From NCBI GenBank assembly GCA_016704145.1, contig JADJAS010000001.1:310001-374000 (forward strand): a stretch of 64,000 nucleotides of DNA. The letters run 5' to 3'. The notes under the pieces were generated by a model that was not told where the DNA came from, made no database searches, and worked only from the letters and a program-made list of their open reading frames with translations. Each line of letters begins with the position of its first letter. The first letter of the stretch is position 1. A program made the translations under genes and the position numbers. The DNA comes from Rhodocyclaceae bacterium (GTDB taxonomy: Bacteria > Pseudomonadota > Gammaproteobacteria > Burkholderiales > Rhodocyclaceae). This document shows positions 1 to 8,474 of this stretch, in pieces.

Positions 1-12
1 ACGGCGCCACTC

Positions 13-3000
13 ATGCACAAGGCATTGTCTCGTCAGCTCCGCCGGGCCATGCGGCTCGCCGATGATGCCGAACTCGGCGAATTTCTCGACGGCATCGCAC
101 GGTTGACCGAATCCGGCACGCTGCCGGCGGATGTCGCCGCGCGGCTGACGGGACTTTCCGCGCTACTGACCGGCATCGATGCTACCTACGAACAGTACGA
201 CCGCGACCTCGACCTGCGTTCCCGCAGCCTGAAACTGAGCTCAGACGAACTGCTGGCCACCAATCAGCGATTGCATGACGAACTGGCCGCTCGCGAGGCC
301 AACATCCGCGTGCTCCAGCAAACCGCCCGCGCGCTGCAGGCGGAAGCCGGCTTCGAAGGCTCGGCAAGCGACGAGACCAACCTCGATCACCTGATCGAGC
401 TGGTATCGGGCCTCGTCGCCTACCGCGATATCGCCCAGCGGCAGATCAAGGCAACGCAACGCGACCTGGAAAACCAGAAGTTCGCGCTGGATCAGCACGC
501 CATCGTCAGCATCACCGACACCCGTGGCATCATCACTTACGCCAACGACCGGTTCTGCGAAATCAGCGGTTACCGGCGTGAGGAACTTCTTGGTCGAAGC
601 CACAACATCGTCAACTCCGGCCTGCATCCCGCTGAATTCTTCGCCGAGATGTGGCGGACCATCGAATCCGGCAGGACTTGGCAAGGCGAGATCCGCAACC
701 GGGCCAAGGACGGCAACTTCTATTGGGTGGCCGCGACCGTCGTGCCCTTTCTCGACGAGCACGGCAAGCCATACCAATACGCGGGCATCCGCACCGACAT
801 CACGCGATCCAAGCAGATGCGCGACGAGCTTCAAGAGCAGTTGCACTTCGTGCAGGAGCTGATCGAGGCGATTCCACTGCCAACCTATTTCAAGGACGTG
901 CACGGCCGCTACATGGGCCTGAACCGCGCCTTCGAGACGGTATTCGAGTGCCGGCGCGACGAGTTGATCGGCCGCACCATTTTCGATCTTGGTCCGCTCG
1001 ACGTCGAGGATGCGCGCTACCACGACCAGCGCGACAACGAGCTTTACCAGGCGCCCCAGCCACAGTCCTACGAGCGCAGGATGCGGTGGGGCCAGGGCGA
1101 CTGGCGCAGCATGCTCTACCAGAAGGCGCCACTGACCCACGCCGACGGCAGCGTGCGCGGGCTGATCGGCTTGATCGCCGATGTCACCGACTTGCGCACC
1201 GCCGAACGCGAGGCGCTGCACGCCAAGGAGCAGGCCGAGGCGGCCAGCCGCGCCAAGAGCGATTTCCTCGCCAACATGAGTCACGAGATCCGCACACCGA
1301 TGAATGGCGTCATCGGTATGACGGAACTCGTGCTGGACACCGATCTCGACGACGAGCAGCGCGAGTACGTGCGCATCATCAAGTCGTCCGCGGAATCGCT
1401 GCTCACGGTGATCAATGACATCCTCGATTTCTCCAAGATCGAGGCCGGCAAGATGCAGATCGACCAAACCACCTTCAACCTGGCGGAGTTGCTCGGCGAG
1501 ACACTGAAGAGTCTTGCCCTGCGCGCCCACCAAAAGGGGCTGGAAATGATCTGCCAGATGGCGCCCGAGTTGCCGGTCTGGGTGGTCGGCGACCCCGGGC
1601 GGCTGCGGCAGGTACTGGTCAACCTTATCGGCAACGCGATCAAGTTCACCGAGCATGGCGAGGTGGTTCTCGCGGTCACCTCCGTTGATGACGGCTCCCG
1701 CTTGAAGTTCTCGGTGATCGACAGCGGCATCGGCATTCCGACCGACAAGCTGGACCATATCTTCGAGGCCTTCGCGCAGCAGGACAGTTCGACCACCCGC
1801 CGTTTTGGCGGCACCGGACTGGGGCTGAGCATTTCGGCGCGCCTGGTCGACATGATGAACGGCCGCATCTGGGTTGAAAGCCAGCCGGGCAAGGGCAGCA
1901 GTTTCCACTTCACCGCGCTGCTGCCGGCCAGCGGCGAGCAGCCTTCGGCGCCGTCGTTTTCGCGAGAACAGCTGGGCAATCTTGCCGCCCTGGTGGTCGA
2001 CGACAATGCGGTCAATCGCCGCATCCTTGCCGAAACGATCGGCCAGTGGGGCATGCGGGTGCGGATCGCCGATTCCGGCACTGCCGCCGTCGAATTGCTC
2101 AGCGCGCCGGGCGCCGAACCGGTCGATCTCATCCTGCTCGACGCGCTGATGCCCGCCATGGACGGCCTGCAAACCGCCGCCGTGCTGGCCTCGGTGCCTT
2201 TCGAACGGCGGCCCGCCATCATCGTGCTGTCGTCGGCGGGGGTACCCGACAACACGGAACACTGGCAACGCCTGGGGGTTTCCGCTTACCTGGTCAAGCC
2301 GGTCATGCAAGGCGACTTACAGACGGCAATCCTGAAAGTCCTGGGCGAAACGAGTCCCGAGGCGGCCCGGATGCCGGCCGAACGGTCGTCTCCGGGGGCC
2401 GTGGCGCTCGATGTCCTCCTGGTGGAGGATCACCCCGTCAACCAGAAACTGGTGCTCAGCCTGCTGCAGAAGTGGGGGCATCGCACCCGTCTGGCCGAAA
2501 ACGGCGAGGAAGCCCTCGACATTCTGGCCCGGCACCGCTTCGACATTGTCCTGATGGACATGCTGATGCCCGTGCTCGGCGGAACCGAGGCAACCCGTCG
2601 CTTTCGCGCCACTGAAACAGGACGCCGCACGCCGATCATCGCCATGACCGCCAACGCGATGGAAGGCGACCGCGAAACCTGTCTGGCAGCCGGCATGGAT
2701 GACTATCTGGCCAAGCCGATCAAGACGTCGGCGCTGCGGGAAATGATCAGCCAATACGCGCCAGCGGCGGCGGGCCAGTTCGACTATGCTCATGCCATCG
2801 CCAATGCCGACGGTGAAATGGTCGATATCGTCGCCGGCTTGTTCCTCGAACAGTTTCCCAAGGATGTCGCCACGCTGCGCCAGGCGATCGCCAATCGCGA
2901 TCACGCCATCGTGCAGCGTGTCGCCCACGGACTCAAGGGCAGTTGCGGCCTCTTTGGCGCCAAGCCCCTGGTGGCGCTGGCCCAGACGCTGGAGCAGTTC

Positions 3001-3099
3001 ACGCCGGATGGCGACTGGCGCCAGGCCGACGATCTCGTCAATCGCCTCGACGGCGAGTTTTCGTCGCTGGCGGCGGAACTACAGGCCCGCCAACGCTGA
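13..3099 (+). CDS. Hybrid sensor histidine kinase (PAS-PAS-HisKA-HATPase-REC-REC-Hpt)
   Basis: A 1028-residue unorthodox hybrid kinase that would relay phosphate His-Asp-His internally before passing it to a separate regulator. The N-terminal ~150 residues are helical/coiled-coil-like. Two PAS domains follow at about 155-270 and 275-400. The HisKA H box SHEIRTPMN has His424, the ATPase domain has an N box (LVNLIGNAIKF) and a G box (FGGTGLGLS), two receiver domains carry Asp710 and Asp849, and a C-terminal Hpt domain has His972 in VAHGLKGSCG. No membrane segment is evident, so it is probably cytoplasmic. The frame stays open to the window edge, so the true start may lie upstream of the ATG at 13. 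It has no response-regulator neighbour here and is convergent with tyrA. The signal sensed is unknown. Confidence 0.9.
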   Translation: MHKALSRQLRRAMRLADDAELGEFLDGIARLTESGTLPADVAARLTGLSALLTGIDATYEQYDRDLDLRSRSLKLSSDELLATNQRLHDELAAREANIRVLQQTARALQAEAGFEGSASDETNLDHLIELVSGLVAYRDIAQRQIKATQRDLENQKFALDQHAIVSITDTRGIITYANDRFCEISGYRREELLGRSHNIVNSGLHPAEFFAEMWRTIESGRTWQGEIRNRAKDGNFYWVAATVVPFLDEHGKPYQYAGIRTDITRSKQMRDELQEQLHFVQELIEAIPLPTYFKDVHGRYMGLNRAFETVFECRRDELIGRTIFDLGPLDVEDARYHDQRDNELYQAPQPQSYERRMRWGQGDWRSMLYQKAPLTHADGSVRGLIGLIADVTDLRTAEREALHAKEQAEAASRAKSDFLANMSHEIRTPMNGVIGMTELVLDTDLDDEQREYVRIIKSSAESLLTVINDILDFSKIEAGKMQIDQTTFNLAELLGETLKSLALRAHQKGLEMICQMAPELPVWVVGDPGRLRQVLVNLIGNAIKFTEHGEVVLAVTSVDDGSRLKFSVIDSGIGIPTDKLDHIFEAFAQQDSSTTRRFGGTGLGLSISARLVDMMNGRIWVESQPGKGSSFHFTALLPASGEQPSAPSFSREQLGNLAALVVDDNAVNRRILAETIGQWGMRVRIADSGTAAVELLSAPGAEPVDLILLDALMPAMDGLQTAAVLASVPFERRPAIIVLSSAGVPDNTEHWQRLGVSAYLVKPVMQGDLQTAILKVLGETSPEAARMPAERSSPGAVALDVLLVEDHPVNQKLVLSLLQKWGHRTRLAENGEEALDILARHRFDIVLMDMLMPVLGGTEATRRFRATETGRRTPIIAMTANAMEGDRETCLAAGMDDYLAKPIKTSALREMISQYAPAAAGQFDYAHAIANADGEMVDIVAGLFLEQFPKDVATLRQAIANRDHAIVQRVAHGLKGSCGLFGAKPLVALAQTLEQFTPDGDWRQADDLVNRLDGEFSSLAAELQARQR

Positions 3100-3110
3100 G
3101 GCGCCGTCGG

Positions 3111-3980
3111 CTACGGCTTCAGGCCGTCGAGCCAGGCGTCGCGCCGGGCGCGGGCAGCCGCGAACAGGGTTTCCAGTCCGCCGCTATCGCTCGCCGCCAA
3201 CAATACGCGAGTGCGCAGCAGCTCAGTCATGTAGGCATCGAGTTCGCCCAACAGGGCCGTCCGATTGGCCAAGCAGATGTCGCGCCACATTTCCGGATGA
3301 CTGCTGGCAATGCGCGTGAAGTCGCGAAAGCCGCCGGCGGCGAACCCGAACAACTGGTCGGCATTCTCCCGACCGGCGAGATCGTGCACCAGCGCGAAGG
3401 CCAGCAGGTGCGGCAGGTGGCTGACTGCCGCGAATACCCGGTCATGCTCATCGGGCGCGAGTTCCGACACCCGGGCGCCACAAGCTTCCCAGGCCGCGCG
3501 GACGCGGGCGACGTCCGCCGGCGCATTTTCCGGAAGAGGCGTCAGCACGACCCGCCGACCCTGATAGAGATCATCTCGCGCCGCCGCCACGCCGCTCTTT
3601 TCGGCGCCGGCAATCGGGTGGCCCGGCACGAATTGCGCACGCCGCGCGCCGAGCGCGGTACGCGCAACCGCGACGACATCGGCCTTGGTGCTCCCGCCAT
3701 CGGTGACCAGCGTGCCCGGCGCCAGGTAGGGCGCCAGCGCCGCCATCACCGGCGCCATCTGGCCGACCGGCATGCCGAGCAGCACCAGATCCGCCCCATG
3801 CATGGCGTCCGGCCAATCCGCCGCGATGCGATCGATGACGCCCAGCTGCAGCGCTGCCTCGAGCGGAGCCGGCGTGCGGCCCAAGCCGACGACTTCCCGC
3901 ACGACGCCCGCCGATTTCAGCGCCAAGGCAAACGAGCCGCCGATCAGACCAACGCCGCAGACGACGACCTTCTTGAACAT
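3111..3980 (-). CDS. tyrA: Prephenate dehydrogenase
   Basis: Oxidative decarboxylation of prephenate to 4-hydroxyphenylpyruvate for tyrosine synthesis, using NAD(P). The 289-residue protein opens with a Rossmann motif (VVVCGVGLIGGSFALAL) and has the family motifs PVGQMAPVM, VPGHPIAGAEKSG and VSHLPHLLAFAL. There is no chorismate mutase or ACT domain, so it is the monofunctional type. The ATG at 3980 overlaps the hisC stop (TGATG), indicating translational coupling; an in-frame TTG lies one codon upstream. In many betaproteobacteria aroA, cmk and rpsA follow tyrA. Here the next gene is a convergent kinase on the other strand. Confidence 0.93.
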   Translation of the reverse strand: MFKKVVVCGVGLIGGSFALALKSAGVVREVVGLGRTPAPLEAALQLGVIDRIAADWPDAMHGADLVLLGMPVGQMAPVMAALAPYLAPGTLVTDGGSTKADVVAVARTALGARRAQFVPGHPIAGAEKSGVAAARDDLYQGRRVVLTPLPENAPADVARVRAAWEACGARVSELAPDEHDRVFAAVSHLPHLLAFALVHDLAGRENADQLFGFAAGGFRDFTRIASSHPEMWRDICLANRTALLGELDAYMTELLRTRVLLAASDSGGLETLFAAARARRDAWLDGLKP

Positions 3981-5074
3981 CAAGCGTTCAGCGCCTGTTC
4001 GAGCGCCTGGAGGAAACAGTCATTTTCCCGTTCAAGGCCGATGGTGACGCGCAGATGATTGGGCAGCCCGTAGCCGCCGATGGGCCGGACGATGACGCCT
4101 TGCCTGAGCAGCTTCTGATTCACCGCGCCACCATCGCTGACTTTGAAGGTGACGAAGTTGCCGTGCGAGGGAATGTGTTCGAGGCCGAGGCGCTTGATAC
4201 CCGTCACCAGTTGCTCCATGCCGCGCCGGTTGAGTTGATAACTCTCGGCCAGGAAGACATGATCGTCGAGCGCGGCGATCGCCGCGGCCAGCGCCAGGTT
4301 ATTCACATTGAACGGTTGGCGCACGCGGTTCATCAGGTCCGCCACCGCTGGCGACGCCGCCGCGTAGCCGACCCGCAAGCCGGCCAGACCATAGACCTTG
4401 GAGAAGGTGCGGGTGACGATAAGGTTCGGAAAGTCGCGGATCCAGGACAGGGTGTCCACGCGATCCGCCGGCGCCAGGTACTCGGTGTAGGCTTCGTCGA
4501 GCACCACGGCGACAGCCGCCGGCACCTTGGCGAGGAAGGCCTTGATCTCCGAATAGGGCAGAAAATTGCCCGTCGGGTTGTTCGGATTGGCGATCCAGAC
4601 GAGGCGCGTGTCGGACCGGATCGCCGCCAGCATGGCATCGAGGTCGTGGCCATAATGCTTCGCCGGCACCACGATGCACTCGGCGCCGGTGCTCACCGTC
4701 GCCAGCGGATAGACGGCAAAAGCATGCTGTGCCATTACCGCCGAACGACCGGGGGCGAGAAAAACGCGTGCCGCCAGATCGAGGACGTCATTGGAGCCGT
4801 TGCCCAGCACGATCTGCTCCTGCGCCAGCCTGGTGCGATCCGCCAGCGCCTTGATCAGGTCGAACTGATCGGGGTAGCGCTCGATGCCGGCGATCGCCTG
4901 CTCGACCGCGACGCGGGCCCGCGGGCTCATGCCCAGGGGATTCTCGTTGGAGGCGAGCTTGACGATCTTGTCCACCGGGATGCCCATCTCGCGGGCAAGC
5001 TGCGTCATCGGCTTGCCGGGAATGTAGGGTGAAATGGCCCGGATATATTCAGGTGCCTGTTTGGCGATGCTCAT
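3980..5074 (-). CDS. hisC: Histidinol-phosphate aminotransferase (class I/II PLP enzyme)
   Basis: A PLP-dependent aminotransferase of 364 residues. In this gene context (pheA-hisC-tyrA) it is the HisC type, often acting in both histidine and aromatic amino acid synthesis. The sequence shows the N-terminal YIPGKP, the substrate/PLP segment KLASNENPLG, VWIANPNNPTGN, the Asp-bearing VVLDEAYTEY and the PLP-lysine segment TRTFSKVYGLAGLRVGY. I chose ATG 5074 (MSIAKQ) over an in-frame TTG at 5092, because the latter sits almost on the pheA stop at 5089. It lies in the middle of the serC-serA-pheA-hisC-tyrA operon. Confidence 0.92.
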   Translation of the reverse strand: MSIAKQAPEYIRAISPYIPGKPMTQLAREMGIPVDKIVKLASNENPLGMSPRARVAVEQAIAGIERYPDQFDLIKALADRTRLAQEQIVLGNGSNDVLDLAARVFLAPGRSAVMAQHAFAVYPLATVSTGAECIVVPAKHYGHDLDAMLAAIRSDTRLVWIANPNNPTGNFLPYSEIKAFLAKVPAAVAVVLDEAYTEYLAPADRVDTLSWIRDFPNLIVTRTFSKVYGLAGLRVGYAAASPAVADLMNRVRQPFNVNNLALAAAIAALDDHVFLAESYQLNRRGMEQLVTGIKRLGLEHIPSHGNFVTFKVSDGGAVNQKLLRQGVIVRPIGGYGLPNHLRVTIGLERENDCFLQALEQALNA

Positions 5075-5088
5075 GGCGTCACTTTCGA

Positions 5089-6183
5089 TCAATGGGCGGC
5101 TCGCGGATACGAGCCCAGTTCCTTGAGGAAGCCGACCTGGCCGCGCAACTCTTCGAGCGCGCGCGCCACGACCGGATCCAGCCGATGGCCTTCGATGTCG
5201 ATGAAGAACACATAGGCCCAGCGCGAGCCGCCGAAACCCCGTGCCGGGCGCGACTCGAACTTGCTCATCGACACCCCGTGGGTCTTCAGTGGCGTCAAGA
5301 GATCGTGCACCGCTCCCGGCTTGTTCTGCGCCGAGCAGACGAACGAAGTCTTGTCCACGCCGGAGGGCCCCGCGTCATGCTTGGCCAGCACCAGGAAGCG
5401 CGTGGTGTTGTTGGGGTCGTCCTCGATGTTGGCCGCGAGTATGTTCAACTCGTAAAGCCTGGCGGCGGCCTCGCCGGCGATCGCCCCGGAGCAGGGGTCG
5501 GCGGCCGCCAGCCGCGCCGCCTCGGCGTTGCTGGCCACCGGCACGCGCGGAAGCTCGGGCAGGTTGCGGTTCAGCCATTCATGGCATTGCGCCAGCGACT
5601 GGGCATGCGAATAGAGCTTGTCGAGGCGATCCACCACGGCTGACTTTGACATCAGGTTCTGCTGGATGCGCAGGCCAACTTCGCCGCAGATCATCAGCGG
5701 TGAAGTTAGCAGCAGGTCGAGCGTCCGACCGACCGCGCCCTCGGTGGAATTCTCCACCGGCACCACGCCGTAATCGGCATTGCCGGATTCCACGGCCCGG
5801 AACACGTCGTCGATGGTGACGTGCGGCGTGAACGACGGCGCCGAACCAAACTGTTTCTTGGCAGCGCTTTCGGTGAAGGTGCCGGCTGGACCGAAATAGG
5901 CGATCCGGAGCGGCTGCTCCAACGCCAGACAGGCCGACATGATCTCCCGAAAAATCGTGCGCACGGCGTGTTCCGGCAGCGGCCCAGGATTGTGCTCGGC
6001 GATGCGCCTCAGCACCTGCGCCTCGCGTTCGGGACGATAGAGATTGCCCTGCTTGATTTCGCCGATGCGATGCGCCAGCTGCGCCCGCCGGGAAAGCAGG
6101 CGCAGTACTTCATCGTCGAGGGCGTCGATGCCGTTGCGCAGTTCCGCCAGTTCCCGCCGCGCCTGGTCGTCCTCGTTGGCCAT
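5089..6183 (-). CDS. pheA: Bifunctional chorismate mutase / prephenate dehydratase (P-protein)
   Basis: Makes phenylpyruvate from chorismate for phenylalanine synthesis. The 364 residues divide into an N-terminal AroQ-type chorismate mutase helix domain (about 8-90, with LRNGIDALDDEVLRLLSRRA), a prephenate dehydratase domain (from IAYFGPAGTFTESAA, with the catalytic TTRF seen as NNTTRFLVL) and a C-terminal ACT regulatory domain containing the phenylalanine-binding ESRP segment (KFESRPARG). Length and layout match the normal P-protein. It sits 15 bases after serA and 14 bases before the hisC start, so all are probably one transcript. Confidence 0.95.
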   Translation of the reverse strand: MANEDDQARRELAELRNGIDALDDEVLRLLSRRAQLAHRIGEIKQGNLYRPEREAQVLRRIAEHNPGPLPEHAVRTIFREIMSACLALEQPLRIAYFGPAGTFTESAAKKQFGSAPSFTPHVTIDDVFRAVESGNADYGVVPVENSTEGAVGRTLDLLLTSPLMICGEVGLRIQQNLMSKSAVVDRLDKLYSHAQSLAQCHEWLNRNLPELPRVPVASNAEAARLAAADPCSGAIAGEAAARLYELNILAANIEDDPNNTTRFLVLAKHDAGPSGVDKTSFVCSAQNKPGAVHDLLTPLKTHGVSMSKFESRPARGFGGSRWAYVFFIDIEGHRLDPVVARALEELRGQVGFLKELGSYPRAAH

Positions 6184-6198
6184 CGGGCGCCTCTCCGT

Positions 6199-7383
6199 TC
6201 AGGCCTCGACCGGCAGATAGCGTACCGCCAGCACGCCTTCGATCTTGCCGATGGCTTCGATCACCTTCTTCGGCACCTTGCTATCGACATCTACCAGGGT
6301 ATAGGCGACATCGCCCTTGGCCTTGTTCATCATGTTGCCGATGTTGAGCTTGGCCTCGGCCATTGCGGTCGAAATCTGGCCGACCATGTTGGGCACGTTG
6401 GCATTGGCGATGGCGATGCGAAAACCCGACTCGCGCGGCATGACGACATTGGGGAAGTTCACCGAATTGACGATGTTGCCATCGAGCAGGTAGTCACGAA
6501 GCTGGTCGGCCACCATCAACGCACAGTTCTCCTCCGCCTCGCGCGTCGACGCCCCCAGATGCGGCAATGCGACGACATGCGGATGGCTGTTCACTTGGGC
6601 GCTCGGAAAGTCGCAGACATAGGTGGCCAGTTTCTTGGCATCCAGCGCGGCCAGCACGGCCGTCTCATCGACCACGCCCTCGCGCGAGAAGTTGAGTAGC
6701 ACCGCGCCAGCCTTCATCTGCTCGATCGCCGATCCGTTGATCATCTTGCGCGTGGCATCGACCAAGGGCACGTGCATGGTGACGAAATTGGCATTCTTCA
6801 GCACCTCGGCCAGGCTATGGGCTTTCCTGACCTGCGACGGCAAACTCCAGGCGGCATCGACGGTGATCTCCGGATCGTAGCCGATCACGTGCATGCCCAG
6901 CTTGATGGCCGCGTCGGCGATCAGGCAGCCGATCTTGCCCAGGCCGATAACGCCAAGGGTATGGCCGGCCAATTCATAGCCGGCGTAGGTCTTCTTACCG
7001 CCCTCGACCTTCTTTTCCATCTCCGCGTCCTTGGGGTCCAGCGCGGCGACGAATTTCATGGCGCCGCCGAGGTTGCGTGCCGCCATCAGCATGCCCGCCA
7101 GCACCAGCTCCTTGACCGCATTGGCGTTGGCGCCCGGCGCGTTGAACACCGGCACGCCGCGCTTGCTCATGTCCTTGACCGGAATGTTGTTGGTGCCGGA
7201 GCCGGCGCGGCCGATGGCCAGCACCGATTTCGGGATGTCCATGGCATGCATGTCGGCGGAGCGTACCAGCACGGCGTCGGGCCGCGCCACCTCCTTGCCA
7301 TGCTCGAAGCGTTCGGCAGGCAGGCGCTTCAGGCCATGGGCGGAGATGTTGTTGAGAATCAGCACCTGGAACTTGTCGGACAT
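6199..7383 (-). CDS. serA: D-3-phosphoglycerate dehydrogenase with ACT domain
   Basis: First step of serine synthesis: 3-phosphoglycerate to 3-phosphohydroxypyruvate with NAD. The 394-residue protein has the 2-hydroxyacid dehydrogenase fold. It shows the nucleotide motif LGVIGLGKIGCLIADAA, the Arg-Glu-His catalytic set (NFSREGVVDETAV, then ALPHLGASTREAEEN) and a C-terminal ACT domain (about 320-394). The protein is of the short bacterial type. Placement between serC and pheA is notable, since many betaproteobacteria have serC directly next to pheA. Only 3 bases separate it from serC, which supports co-transcription of the two serine enzymes. Confidence 0.93.
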   Translation of the reverse strand: MSDKFQVLILNNISAHGLKRLPAERFEHGKEVARPDAVLVRSADMHAMDIPKSVLAIGRAGSGTNNIPVKDMSKRGVPVFNAPGANANAVKELVLAGMLMAARNLGGAMKFVAALDPKDAEMEKKVEGGKKTYAGYELAGHTLGVIGLGKIGCLIADAAIKLGMHVIGYDPEITVDAAWSLPSQVRKAHSLAEVLKNANFVTMHVPLVDATRKMINGSAIEQMKAGAVLLNFSREGVVDETAVLAALDAKKLATYVCDFPSAQVNSHPHVVALPHLGASTREAEENCALMVADQLRDYLLDGNIVNSVNFPNVVMPRESGFRIAIANANVPNMVGQISTAMAEAKLNIGNMMNKAKGDVAYTLVDVDSKVPKKVIEAIGKIEGVLAVRYLPVEA

Positions 7384-7386
7384 GAC

Positions 7387-8469
7387 TTACCCCTTGCTCG
7401 CCGCGAACTCTTGCATGTAGTCGACCAGCGCCTTGACGCCTTCGACAGGCATGGCGTTGTAGATCGACGCCCGCATGCCGCCGACCGAGCGATGGCCTTT
7501 CAACTGCACCATGCCGCGCGCCTTGGCGCCCTTGAGAAACTCGTCGTCGAGTCCGGCGTCCTTGAGTGTGAACGGCACGTTCATGCGCGAGCGGTCCGGC
7601 CTGGCCACGGGATTGCGATAGAAATCGGAGTTCTCCAGATAACCGTACAGCAGATTGGCCTTGTCGATATTTTTCTGCTCCATGGCGGCGATGCCACCAT
7701 TCCTTTTAAGCCACTGGAACACCAGCCCGGCGATGTAGATGGCATAGGTCGGCGGCGTGTTGTACATCGATTCGGCGTCGACATGCGTCTGGTAGTTGAG
7801 CATGGCCGGCGGCGTCGGTACCGCCTTGCCGACCAGATCATCGCGGACGATGACGATGGTCAGGCCGGCCGGGCCGATGTTCTTCTGCGCGCCGGCGTAG
7901 ACCAGACCGTACTTGGCGACGTCGACCGGTCGCGACAGGATGTTCGACGACATGTCGCACACCAGCGGCACGTCACCCGTGTTCGGAACCCAGTTGAACT
8001 CGACGCCGCCGATGGTCTCGTTGGCGGTGTAATGCACGTAGGCGGCATCCTTGGTCAGCTTCCAGTCAGCCTGGGCGGGAGCATAGGTGAAGCTCTTGTC
8101 CTCGGCGCTGGCGACGACATTGACATTGCAGAAAGTCTTGGCCGCCTTGATCGCCTTCTTGGCCCACTCGCCGGTATGCACGTAGTCGGCAACCGCCTTG
8201 CCTCGCAACAGGTTGATCGGGATCATCTCGAACTGCAGAGAGGCGCCGCCTTGCAGGAACAGCACCTTGTAGTTGGCGGGAATGCCCATCAATTCCCGCA
8301 GATCGGCCTCGGCGGCCTGGGCGATGGCGATGAACTCCTTGCCGCGATGGCTCATCTCCATCACCGACTGGCCGGAGCCTTGCCAATCGACCATCTCGTC
8401 GGCGGCCTGCTTGAGCACCTCCTCGGGTAGCGCGGCGGGACCAGCGCTGAAATTAAATACGCGTGCCAT
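7387..8469 (-). CDS. serC: Phosphoserine aminotransferase
   Basis: Second step of serine synthesis (glutamate + phosphohydroxypyruvate to phosphoserine); it can also serve PLP synthesis. The 360-residue class V aminotransferase begins MARVFNFSAGPAALPEEVL and has GLVYAGAQKNIGPAGLTIV, containing the PLP lysine, and the C-terminal GGMRASIYNAMP motif. I prefer ATG 8469 over an in-frame GTG at 8478: a GGAG Shine-Dalgarno lies about 8 bases upstream, and MARVFNFSAG is the usual family start. It begins a few bases after the gyrA stop. Confidence 0.95.
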   Translation of the reverse strand: MARVFNFSAGPAALPEEVLKQAADEMVDWQGSGQSVMEMSHRGKEFIAIAQAAEADLRELMGIPANYKVLFLQGGASLQFEMIPINLLRGKAVADYVHTGEWAKKAIKAAKTFCNVNVVASAEDKSFTYAPAQADWKLTKDAAYVHYTANETIGGVEFNWVPNTGDVPLVCDMSSNILSRPVDVAKYGLVYAGAQKNIGPAGLTIVIVRDDLVGKAVPTPPAMLNYQTHVDAESMYNTPPTYAIYIAGLVFQWLKRNGGIAAMEQKNIDKANLLYGYLENSDFYRNPVARPDRSRMNVPFTLKDAGLDDEFLKGAKARGMVQLKGHRSVGGMRASIYNAMPVEGVKALVDYMQEFAASKG

Positions 8470-8474
8470 GATTG

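Noticed and set aside
241..2310. Long antisense frame inside the hybrid kinase gene
   Set aside because: It lacks recognisable domains, while the sense frame contains all kinase and receiver motifs. Long shadows are expected at this GC content.
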